Source: Capitulum mitella (lineage: Eukaryota; Arthropoda; Thecostraca; Pollicipedomorpha; Pollicipedidae). From it: a stretch of DNA of 64,000 nt. Location of the stretch: positions 20,328,621 through 20,392,620 of the forward strand of contig CP099846.1 of the NCBI GenBank assembly GCA_030062745.1, given 5' to 3'. A program made the translations under genes and the position numbers. This document shows positions 44,801 to 55,366 of this stretch, one piece after another (the first letter of the stretch is position 1; each line of letters begins with the position of its first letter). Below the pieces are notes generated by a model that was given only the letters and a program-made list of their open reading frames with translations, searched no databases and was not told the origin of the DNA.

Positions 44801-47800
44801 TGAGCCCCCCATAACGAATGCTTTGTAAGTATCTGGGCCGTTTGTCGAGTTATGTGCTCGCTACAGCGTATCATGTACATTCTGGCCTCAGGGCGCAGCG
44901 CCATCTGTGCTTGTGAACGCGCCGCTGTGTGTCGCTGTTGTTCGCCGCGGCCGCCGCCTCTGACGCGGCTGTTCGTTTGCAGCTGTACACGGTGTCGATC
45001 CCGACGGTGGTGGTCTGCCTGTTCGGCTCCTTCTACCTGATGCTGGTGTCGTTCTGGGTGGAGGAGTACCTCACCCTGCACCGGGACCAGTACGGCGGAA
45101 ACCTGGCCGCGCTGCTCATCATGGTGCCCTCGGTCGTGTACTCGGTGGCTGTGCTCGTCATGAACAAGTACTACAACAAGATGACCACCTTCCTCACCGA
45201 GTGGGGTCAGTCGTGGGCCGTGGCCGGGCTCGTCCTATGCACGGGCGTTGCGGGTGAAGGAAGGCATTTGTTTGAGATGTGGTGAATAGCTCGGTGCAAA
45301 AGTAACGTTATGTTTTGGCAGTCCGTCACGGAGCGTTATCGCATTAACGGGGTAGAAAATGTGCGGGGAAATCCAGATGGTCAGCTGTCTTTGGAGCACT
45401 GAGAAAAAGTCGTATTTGTGTCATGATGGTGCATAAATAGGGTGATAGGTGGGATTGCTGTGATTGCATTGCCATTTACCAGGGCATTCTTTCGCAGTCG
45501 ATTTGTTTATGCACCATTTGTTACCTGTTGACAGATGAATCACCGCACCCAGAAACAGTTCGACTATTATCGTGTGATTAAGCTGGCGCTGTTTGAGTTC
45601 GTCAACAGCTTCATGTCACTTCTACACTTAAGCAGTCGATTTGTTTATGCACCATTTGTTCCCTATTGACAGAGAATCACCGCACCCAGAAACAGTTCGA
45701 CTATTATCGTGTGATTAAGCTGGCGCTGTTTGAGTTCGTCAACAGCTTCATGTCTCTCTTCTACATCGCGTTCTACGTCCAGGACTTGGAAATGCTGCGA
45801 GGCGTAAGTAGGATGTGTAAAGAGGGAAAATGCTCTGCACTGCGCGTAAAAAAACCATTTCATTGGGCTTTCTTATTGGAAATTGTGGGCAGTTGTGCGA
45901 GCCGTTTTCGAAAACGTGGCCTTTTGCCCGAAGTTTACTCATTTATACGTAGTTACAGTTTTGATGCATTCTCTCGTGTTGTGGACGCGGTGAGCGCCAC
46001 AGAACAGATTATTTAATGGACGGTCGGAATTACGGGGAATCGAAAAGTTCTCTGTGTAATGGACTCCGGTAATCTTGTGAACGTTTATTTTGCTAAGTTC
46101 ACGGTCTCCGCATATGCCAGATAGTGACTGAATTGGTCGCTTGGTCTTTCCCGGCCACTTGACACTAATCACCACCTGCTGTTTAGTCTTAGGCCACCAC
46201 ATTGTATTGTAAAGGTTCGGTTAAATTGTATCATTTTTCATTTGCAAGCCATGTAGGCATGGTGGCTGTTAATGACATGAGCTGGTGAACTCCATTAAAG
46301 GCAACAGGCATGTCGGTGACCCTAAATCATGGTGTTTCAGCAACTGGCCGTTATGCTGATCATCCAGCAGCTGATCAACAACTTCCAGGAGGCCCTGCTG
46401 CCCATCGTTATTCGCCGGACCTACACGAAGGCAAGTTCTGGTTACAGGCGCTCCGTCGGAGACGACTTGACCATGACCTTGATGATCGTGGTGCTCTTTC
46501 GAGACCGACATGAGGTCGGAGGGCGCATTTTGTTTGGGCCAGCCTTGGAGAGCAGCGTGCTGTTGATGTGTCTGATGGGTTGTTTCCCTTCTGCTGCTGT
46601 CTCAGAGAGGCCTGATAATGAGTTGCGTCTGTGTTTTGTGCGCTGGTTACCGTGCATCTTTTGTTTCGTGCGTAATATTATGTCATGATGTGCTGTAACT
46701 TGACAACATAGTTAGGTGCTAATTGTGGTCGGGAGGATGTTTCTTTTTTTTGTAATTAACACTCGCTGGACGGGATGGATTTTCACTCGCACCGACGACG
46801 AGGGGGGAGGTAGGCACCCTTCTTGCCATTTAGCCCTTAATTGAACTGGCGCTGGTCAAAAAACAATCGGTAACTGTGTGTCCAAGGAATCCAACGGTAC
46901 CCCGATCGATCTAGCCACATCAACCAGAGACGTTTCAGGCCAGGTTAGACTTTATGTTTGGAAACTATAAGTCGATTTTTCGGAGTTAAAAGTGACACGT
47001 TTGGGGCCGTAGGCATAAAATCGCATCCTTTATCGTACCCAGTGCCAACCATTAACATAGGAACGTTCTCAGGTCAAAAGGGGTCATCTTAGGCCATTGA
47101 CCTCATTTGGCTTTGAAAAGATCATGCATCTATGCAGACTGACCTGTGCGCATGTGGACTACCACGCTGAATCGATTTCGTGGCCATCATATGCCGTTTA
47201 TGCATACCTGTTGCCCTAAAACAGTAAAAGAAACTGACACTTGGCATAAAAATCCTTCTGCAAGCCTTCAGCAGTGACCTCGTAATTCGCTGACCTGAGA
47301 TCACCTGGCATCATTCTTTTTCAAAGCATGCGCTATTAACGTGTCGTCAACTATGCTGAATTTCACGGCGCTGTCGTGCTCCGTATTACCGTGGTCCCGG
47401 AATCTGCTTGGGGGAGGGGTGGCATCCCCCTCGTCTGGCGATGGCTCATTTTTGATACAGCCGGGATTGGGAACCATCAGCTTTACGATATTGCTCAGAC
47501 TACACGTCAGCTGGTTTGTGTTGGCCAGGTCCAGGAGAAGGTGGTCACCAAGCTGATGGAGCACAAGCTGACCCGGCAGCTGTTCGAGAGCCGCGGCCTG
47601 GACGCCGTGGACGCCGACGACGCCCGAGTCCGCGTCAAGACGCTGGAGCCGGACGACCCGCGCGTCCAGCAGGTCAACGAACAGCTGCAGCTCGAGCCCT
47701 ACCCGGTACGTGTTAGCAGCTGCAGCTGGAGTCGTACTCGGTAGGTGTCGAGCAGCTGCGGTCGGAGCCGTACCCGGCACGTGTTGGGTAGCAGCAGCTC

Positions 47801-50800
47801 GACCTGTACCCGATACGTGTTAAGCAACGACAGCCGGAGCCCTACTCGGTAGGTGCCTGGCAGCTGCAGCTGGAGCCGTGTCCGGTACGTGCCTGGCAGT
47901 TACAGCCGGAGCCCTACTCGGTAGGTGCCTGGCAGCTGCAGCTGGAGCCGTGTCCGGTACGTGCCTGGCAGCTACAGCCGGAGCCCTACTCGGTAGGTGC
48001 CTGGCAGCTGCAGCTGGAGCCGTGTCCGGTACGTGCCTGGCAGCTACAGCTGGGGCCGTATCCGGTACGTGCCGGGCAGCCGGCAGTGAGGAGGTCTGCT
48101 GCTGCTCGACCACCGTCAGCACTTGTGCTGGCCAGGGGCCCATCGATAGACGTCGCTCGTTATGACAATAAACAACCTTCTTCATGCCAGGAGAAGTTTG
48201 TGTGTACCCACAAAGCATACATATTAACATCAGACTCGGCGTTTCAGCCATGGGCCATCTTCAGGAGATGGCTATGGCTCACTCCTAAAGATGGCGTATG
48301 TTTGAAACGTCAGGTTAATGTTAATATATATGTTTTGCGTGTAAACCAAGCTTGTCCTGACATACAAGAAGGTTGTTCATTGCTTCAGTTCCATCCAAGG
48401 CCCAGGGATCCATAAAGACCGTTTTATTAAGTTGCGTCACTCGTGAGCTTTGTGATGTAGATCCTGCGACAATGGCTGGCCACTAGGGACGTGCTAAGGT
48501 CCTTACATCTTGTAAAGGTGGTTGGTGTGCGGCACGCGAGGGGTTTCCACAGGGATGACCTTTCCCATGTAGCGGTGCTACGCTGTATGTCGATGCGTGC
48601 TCTGAATCGGTAAGCTGAGCGTTGGCCATGGCGTCGTGGTCCTGACGTAGCGTTGACCGGCATATTCGTTGCACAAGGCTACGAGAGACTCAACGCACGC
48701 ATTGATAGGGCGTGGGGCAAAATTTCCCTCTCCTAGTTTTTTCCGCTTACCTTTCGCTGTAATAAAGTGAGAGCGCCGAAATTCTGTCATCTTCTGATGA
48801 ACTCTCACTGTATCTTTCGCCGCTTAGAATTGCAAAATTGGTTTGTAACTTTTGTCACTGCAGTCCGGCAAAATCGGGAGGCCGGTCGCGCGGCTGATCT
48901 TTTGTCAGCGGGGACGGCCGCAGGCGTGACGGGCTGGAGGACAGACACTGTATTGCATATGCAATAGGTGCTGCCGGGCAGCCATCTGCAAGACGTGAAG
49001 TGTTGCCTGTGCGGTAAATTCACAGTCCAAAGGTTCAGGCAGTCTGGATCAGGTCTGTTGAGATATTCATCGGATCTCAGCGAAACGTTGTGGGGAGCTA
49101 ATCTATTGGATTAATTTATCCACCCTGAAGCGCAAGTTAATCAGGCCAGGCTAATCGAGGTCATCCGAGATCAGGTACTATAAATGCAGCAAATGTAGTA
49201 AATAGCTCATACGGGAATGTTGTTGGGACTGACAGCATGACGAACACAGGTGCCATAAAGCAAAACATAACAGGTACGCTATGTTAGGTCCATTGAGGTC
49301 ACCTGAGGCCAATTAGTGACGATGCAACATTCTTTCCTGTACTTCTGCCCTATGATCTGGAGAACACTTCTGTGCGACTGCATTTTGTTGGCGTCGGCTG
49401 ATCTCTTATGAGCTCAGATGACCTGTGTACTTCACTAGACTGACAAGGGCCATTTCGTTACCAGTGAAATGCCTTGGACGCATTACTAGCGAGGCCTTCT
49501 TTGTTGCCGTTTGCATCATTATTTTCCCTTTGTGCATTCGCAGTGCAGTAGCATAGTTATCGATCTGTTCCAGTATTTTACATCCGAAGAATTGCAAGCC
49601 TGAACACCACACGCACCCTTGATGTTGTTCGCTGTAGGCACTGAACTGTGCAAAAACGCGTGGAAAATAGGTCTAAAAATGAAAACATTGCTCCCGGAAT
49701 AGTCACTTGGAGGAAGGAATTGTAGGTTGACGCATTTCAAATGCAATTATATAAAATTGAAGAATGAGCCAATTTGTGGCGAAAATGTCATGGTGTATTG
49801 TGTAGTGGTTGCGAAGCTATTAGCCTCCAGAAAACGTCACGGCCGGGCTGGGTCGGTCCGCTCAGTTTGATTTTTTTCTGGTAGTTGAAATAAGACTCGC
49901 CCGGCCTTCGGCCTCGCTCGTAGTAGGGGTATCGGACCAACTAACAGTCTAACGGACTAACTAACTAAAATTCGTACTGACAACTCGCCAGATTGTTTTA
50001 TGCTTGATTTTTGACAGAATACAGCGTTTTGAAATATTGACCTAGGCTGACTTCGTTTTACCGGACCGGACACACTCTTTGCGATATGGACGTTCGTCAT
50101 ACGAAACACGTTTGAACAAAATTTGTTTGCAATCGATTCAGAAGGTCTGGAGGAAGAAAAGGGTGCTACTGATTCTTGTACGGTTGAGCTCGTGTGACCT
50201 CGATGGACTTGATATAGGTGATAAAGTGTCTGAGAGTTGTCGGATCAAGACTTCCTACGAAATTTCGATTTTGACGGTTGCTGACGACGGTTTTGCTGTT
50301 TTTTTTTTTCGCGTTTTCTTGATATCCATGGATATACCTGTCTTGGGAGATGGCCGATAGTGCGCACTGTGTGTTACTGTGTCATCAGAGGTACGTATAG
50401 ACCATAGTTTCACACAAGGTCATCAGAGGTCAAACTGATAAAAGTACGATGATTAAATGTGTTGTCATTGTACGTCGTTTTACCAGTTGGGACAGCATTT
50501 GAATATTTGCTGGTGCAAACACGAATTTTAGAGGCATGTGATGACATATTATCGTGTTTATTGTATGGGCCCCATTAGGCGTACCCAAAACTAGCATGTA
50601 ATTGAATCTGCGTTATTTGACTTAGCTCGACGTTTACCACCATCTTCCTCACGTATATGTGTATTGGGGTCCTACCTTACTTTTTGCGTATCGTGGGTGT
50701 TCAGTGATTTGTAGTCTCATTTTTCACGCAAAGAAAAAATAGGCCACAATTGGTGAAATCTTGACCTTGTATGCACCCTGTGACCTAAGGTGCGATGTCA

Positions 50801-53800
50801 ACGTTCAGAAATGGGACATGCCCAGGGTGGCATCTTTGCGGGTAGTCGTTTGCAGTTTGAATCAGGCGAATGGGTTCGTTGGATACGCAGTTGCTGAGTG
50901 GAGCGTCCAACGCCCCACAGGGTGGCAAATTACCACAGGAGCCGCCGGGTTAAGGCACGCCCAGAGTGGCAAGAGTCGTGTTTGGCAGAAATGTCACCAT
51001 TATATGTGGGACCAAGAATGTGCAGGAAGGTATTTTGACCCTCCGGCAGCAACTGACCCAATTTTCTGTGAGTCGTGTAGGACAGATACGGGAGCACCCC
51101 TGTGGACCTGATCCTGGGTGGCGGCTAGGGAAAAGGTTTTGAGAAATAAACAGCAGCAACGTCGAAACGATCGTCACATTTCAGCTGCGCGTCGCTCGTA
51201 AGTGGAGGATCGTATGTAGGCGCGGTCGCCGCTGTTACTGTATGTACTGGGTTTTCCCAGGCCCCAGTAGGCGGGCTCTGGGCCATGCCGTCCCGGTCGC
51301 AGCTGGGGGAGGACTCTTCACCTGCTGTGCACTCAGCCATCACCATACCATACTTGTGCTTATCACTCAGACTAGCCTCACCTCTGTAACTCACACCGGC
51401 CCCATCAGTCATCACTCAGACCAGCCTCATCGTTCACCAGTCAAAACAGCCTCATCACTCGTCACTCGGACCCGCCTCAGTAACAGTCACTCAGACTGGG
51501 CTCATCATTTGTCATTAAGACCAGTATCGGAGGCCGGCCGGCCCGGTGTCGGCTCTGGTGCTGGCCTACAGTGTTGCTCGGGTCCACGCGCCGGGTGCGT
51601 GGCTCGGACCGGAAATTGGCTCTGTCTTCACGCCCGGGGTTCTTTGAGAGGCTCAGACCGGGGCCAGATTGCATGCGGCGGTCCGTGAAGGCAGAGATTT
51701 CATCGGTGCTCTGGGCTGTCTGCCCTCCCCATTCCCCTGGCGCCATAGTCACCAGACAGCTCCGTCTGGAGGTCGTGGCGATTTTTCCATTCGGCGTAGT
51801 GGGGTGCGATTGCCAAATATGGCCACGGGTGGAACGGTGGACGTTTTTGCGCCTTGTAGCATGTTGAAAAAGGACGAGCGTGTCTTTTACGGGCGCCGTT
51901 TGAAGGAAAGTTCGTCGTTGCATGCGGCTTTTTGCGCTGATACATGCTGTCGATCATTGGACGAGAGCCGGCCGCCGGGCCGGTGAAGCGGTGGAGTTAC
52001 CGACCGGTACTGGCCATTAGACCGGCCGGCTCTGGCCAAACGGGCTTATCGCCGGACGGCGTGTTTGTCATGTTTCAGGGCGTTTTTGAGGATATGGCAG
52101 TTAACGATGTCACTGCCTTCGGTCCGGCAGATGTAAATTATTGAGTTACTTCGAAACTTTATTTGTTTTGTGTTAGAAAAACAACGGCTGTCCGTCGCGA
52201 TTGCCTTTTATGCAGTTTAAAAAAGATGCTCCATTTTTTTAGTGAAGTGCGACTTGCTATGCGCAAAAAACAGTCATATAAAATGCGACCGTTACGCCAT
52301 TGTCACGCAACATCGAGCGACGTGATTGCCATGTGCACACTGTTGTTTGGCTTGATCTGCTGGTGGTGGCACTTGCCGTAACTACATACTTCAAATGCTC
52401 TCTAAACGCAGATCATTTCCTGCCTTTTTTAATGAAGTCAGAAAACATTGTTAAGTTTGTTGACACATAAAACCATAACACTGGTGCGAACTACGAACGG
52501 GGTTTTGAAGACGGTCAGATTTAAATTTAAACGGCTCATTGCTCCAGATGTTCATAAGATAATGCTGTCTTTTGCGCACTAGCTGTCAGACAGTGTCGTC
52601 TATGTGTTTCATACTATCTGCATGATATTGGCAATGAAGAATTATTTATATGCATGTACGCACGCTACACACGCACATGCATATGTATTCAATCCCAGGG
52701 AAACATGGTCCTGATGTTGATTTCGCGCATCTGATTCGGTTGGTTATTGGGGCTTAGGGGCGCACCGACTGCACAAGGTCATTCGGCGCCCACACGCATC
52801 TGATTCACACGCTACTGATCTCTCAGTATACGTAGTTGTCCAGGTTCTCAAGCGGGCTAATCTCAGCTTACCACGATGTCCTCACCAAGCCAATATTCCC
52901 GATGTCCCGTGCCACAGACCGAATGTTATCAGCGATTGGTATTTCTAAAGTGACGCAGGTCGTTCCCATTCCTTTCCGTATCCCATAGCGGTCAGCAGGA
53001 ACTAGAGATGTGCCTTTTTGGCCCGCACACGGTGTGGGGCGCCGTCAGCTGCTGGAGTCGGCATCAGTCGAGTGTGTCGAGAACTGAGGCAAGAACGAGG
53101 CAATAAACTGTGCTTCTGGGACCGGCATGTGCCTTTTCCTTCACGGTTGTCTGTTTGTCGGGTGATTTGTGGATTACCGTTTGGCTGTTTTGGAGTTTTT
53201 ATTACGTCTAGGGTCTGAAAATCGTGGCGAAGTGTTTGTATCATATTGAACGAGAATTTGAATTACGATGGCGAAGTGCAGCATTGGTAATGACGCTCCA
53301 GCCTAATGGCACCAGAACATGCGAATAATTCAGAAGTGCTATGCTTTGGGCACCGAAAAGCAACAAATGGGCTATGCGCATTCGTTGCCATTTTCGCACC
53401 CGTAAACGTGATTGGCCCGTTCTTGCGTGCCACTAGCCGGCGTATCGCCGTTTCAGGACACTTCGGACGACTATCTGGAGATGTTCGTCCAGTTCGGATA
53501 CGTGTTCCTGTTCTCGTCCGTGTTCCCGATGGCGGCATTCTGGGCCGTCTTCAACAACCTGCTCGAGATCCGCGCCGACGCCTTCAAGCTCTGCAAGGTG
53601 TACCAGCGGCCGCCGGCCAAGAGCGTGCGCAACATCGGGGCCTGGATGGTGAGTGGGCGGCGACCGAGCTGCAGCCTGGACTGGACCGTGGACTTGCCGG
53701 TGACGAGTTTGCACAAGTCTGTTTTGGGATCCTCACTGAGCGCCGTGCCTGTCCCGTTTGAGTTGTGAGCTCGGCAGTCAGCGCCTTGTCCGTCCTGTTT

Positions 53801-55366
53801 GAGTTGTGAGCCTCCCATTCAGCGCCGTGCATGTCCGGTTTGAGCTGTGAGCCCTCCCGTCAGCGTCGCACCTGTGCTGTTCGAGTCATGAGCTCGCCAG
53901 TCAGCGTCGTGCCTGTCCTGTTTCAGCCGGCGTTCGAGGTGCTCGGCTTCGTGGCCGTGTTCACCAACTGCGCGCTGCTCTGCATGTCGCCCACCCTGCG
54001 CTCCTTGGCGCCTGGCCTCAGCGCCGTCGAGTGGGTGGTGGTGTTCGTGCTGCTGGAGCACACCCTGCTGGCGCTCAAGCTGACCCTCACCCAGGTGGTG
54101 CCCAACGTGCCCTACTGGATCCGCAAGGCGGTGGCCCAGCACGAGTACCGCGTCCGGCAGGAGCTGCACAGGAAGGTGGGTCTGCCCGGACGCCGCGGCC
54201 CCCGGGGTACGGACCTGACGTGCGCTGGACGCAGTGGAAAAAGAAATCGCCTCGGATCCGCGCGTTGTGCTTTTTTGCACTGGTTTGCTGGTTGTGCTAA
54301 GACTAAGATTTTCTGGTCTACGTCTGTGATAGGATATGCCCAGTCTGGTGCGCATTTCGTGACGAAATAATATGGTGCAGTTATGCCGATTTGCCGTTGA
54401 ACCTGTGTAGTCACCTTGTTTGTTTTGGTAGGTTTTGTTCAGGCTTACTCCCTTTCAGAAACCTGTGTAGTGATGTGCGAGTTTGTATTGCCGTATTAGC
54501 ACTGCCCCCGGCTAGTCTACAGCCGTCGCAATACGTGCCCAGTCATTCTGACATCGGTCGATGCGCCTGGGCTAACAGACAGGCTGCGGCTGCTAATGGG
54601 CCTGATGGGACGATAGTGGTGATGGTTTCCGAACTAGTGCGTGGCGTTAGGCTGGTCTGATAGGATGACGCTGGTGCTGTGGGCATCGTGGGGCGCTGCC
54701 TAATGGGCTGTAAAGTGCTGGCGTGCAGAGCGGCTGATGATGTGCTTTCTCGTCTCATGCGTTTTATATTTGTGTGAGGAAAGGATGCTGACTTCCAGTT
54801 GTAACCACAAGATCACTGCAGCGCTCGCAGCCAGGGCATCGAGGCGTCTTGTTGGGTTATAGATGAGCCCTGGCCTCGTGCTGTGGTTCTCCAGGCTGGT
54901 GGTCTCGGACCTTGTCCAGTGTCCATGTGGCGGCCTCTGAGTACCATTCGGCAGTCCACCCAGTCGGTTCCGGCGACGGCGGCACGTGCTGCGGCCGTCG
55001 GACAGGCCGATGGGAGGGGGGACATTACTGACGCTGGCCAGCTCTGTGTTGTTGGAGTCGGACAGTCCGTCCGACGACCTAACGCCGCTGCATGGTCGCC
55101 GAGGTAGGCGCGGTGGAAGCCGTCACCTGTCCTGTGTGGTCCGCAGACGTTCCGGTCCGCGCGGCCCGCGCGGTGCCGCCGTCGCGCGCACGTCCGCTGT
55201 TGAGCCGGTTGTGTGGGTCGCGGGGTGTGGTGACCGGCGCGGTTTGTCGTTGCAGCGCCGGCGGGAGACGCGCCACCGGCTGTCGCGCCGCTTCTCGTCC
55301 AAGGTGCCCGCCCAGCGGCCGGCCAGCTTCCAGCCGGAGACGACGGTCCGCTTCCGGAACCATTAG
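41834..55366 (+). CDS. ANO10: Anoctamin-10 (TMEM16K), 12 coding exons
   Basis: Exons: 41834-42031, 42675-42948, 43373-43490, 43826-44010, 44447-44611, 44983-45205, 45673-45803, 46341-46430, 47535-47705, 53457-53648, 53927-54175, 55256-55366. They total about 701 codons (mammalian ANO10 is 660). All introns are GT-AG except intron 8 (GC-AG), and phases agree at every junction except 3/4. Exon 2 matches the cytosolic N-domain (KQRIVLHELEHIRA, LPGYPSVRLYPG). Exon 4 starts EDIRAYFGES and holds the first two membrane helices; exons 6-8, 10 and 11 hold the rest. Exon 10 has the anoctamin signature NNLLEIRADAFKLC, whose acidic residues bind calcium in the family; exon 11 adds LEHTLLALK. ANO10 is an endoplasmic-reticulum lipid scramblase. 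Start: first ATG of exon 1, though an acceptor-like CTTCTCAG at 41830 allows an upstream 5' UTR exon. Exon 3 needs a one-base correction near 43462-43465, otherwise the frame ends at 43492. Confidence 0.93.
42012..42330 (+). repeat. Degenerate copies of the ANO10 exon 1 donor region
   Basis: The exon end and donor, CAGCTCCAGGGCAAG|GTGTG, is followed by weaker echoes: CAGCTCCAGACCAGGGTAAA, CACTCCAGGCCATCGTGTG, CAGCTCTGGGTAAGC and CAGCTGCAGGGCAAGC. Spacing is irregular (about 35-120 bp), so this is a decayed array at best. Confidence 0.4.
43501..43530. other. Perfect 30-bp palindrome just after the exon 3 donor
   Basis: The half-site CCGGACGACGGAGCC is followed directly by its exact reverse complement, with no spacer. 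It begins 10 bp after the exon 3 donor (GT at 43491-43492). In RNA it could form a very stable 15-bp stem at the 5' end of intron 3, limited only by the loop. Confidence 0.9.
44694..44745 (+). repeat. Duplicate of ANO10 exon 5 donor junction, 104 bp downstream
   Basis: The sequence GCGCTGGAAGACT..T..AAGGTGGGT followed by G..G.CCTCTCCGG repeats the end of exon 5 and its donor (about 44590-44640). It is a single tandem copy with several substitutions. Confidence 0.65.
45494..45629 (+). pseudogene. Tandem partial duplicate of ANO10 exon 7 with its acceptor
   Basis: This 136-bp copy is repeated at 45632-45767 (period 138). It includes the intron end (GCAGTCGATTTGTTTATGCA to TTGACAG) and the first about 90 bp of exon 7. 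An extra T right after the acceptor (ATGAATCAC versus AGAATCAC) shifts the frame: if spliced to exon 6 it reads into a TAA within 16 codons. The exon body ends before the donor. It is a decoy or poison exon by sequence, with no evidence of use. Confidence 0.85.
47682..48076 (+). repeat. 36-bp minisatellite made from the ANO10 exon 9 donor junction, 11 units
   Basis: The last 24 bp of exon 9 plus its donor (CAGCTGCAGCTC, then GAGCCCTACCCG|GTACGTG) form the first unit. Ten more units follow at 47717, 47753, 47792, 47825, 47861, 47897, 47933, 47969, 48005 and 48041, of length 33-39 bp, mostly 36. Nearly all keep a donor-like CGGTACGTG or CGGTAGGTG. From 47825 they alternate between two types, giving a 72-bp higher-order period. 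Confidence 0.9.
48165..48383. repeat. Foldback element in ANO10 intron 9
   Basis: The left arm (about 48165-48272) and right arm (about 48283-48383) are about 100-bp imperfect reverse complements. Paired phrases include AACAACCTTCTT/AAGAAGGTTGTT, ATATTAACAT/ATGTTAATAT and GCCATCTTCAGGAG/CTCCTAAAGATGGC. The loop is about 10 bp. No protein is encoded. Confidence 0.8.
48384..53456. other. Remainder of ANO10 intron 9
   Basis: About 5 kb without a recognised exon. It contains a loose about 25-bp tandem of CAGCCTCATCACTCGTCAC type at 51370-51530 and palindromic CCGGCCGG-type patches near 51540 and 51970-52030. Some frames exceed 100 codons but show no motif, and their phases would not suit insertion between exons 9 and 10. 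Confidence 0.45.
53734..53926 (+). repeat. About 41-bp minisatellite ending in the ANO10 exon 11 acceptor, 5 units
   Basis: Units start near 53734, 53775, 53816, 53858 and 53898. Each has GTCAGCG.CGTGCCTGTCC and TGTTTGAG or a variant. The last unit carries the true acceptor CCTGTCCTGTTTCAG at 53912-53926. Earlier units have TTTGAG or TTCGAG at the same place, so they are near-acceptors in tandem. Confidence 0.8.

Noticed and set aside
50761-51111. 116-codon frame in ANO10 intron 9
   Set aside because: No recognisable motif, and its boundaries do not provide a phase-compatible exon between exons 9 and 10.
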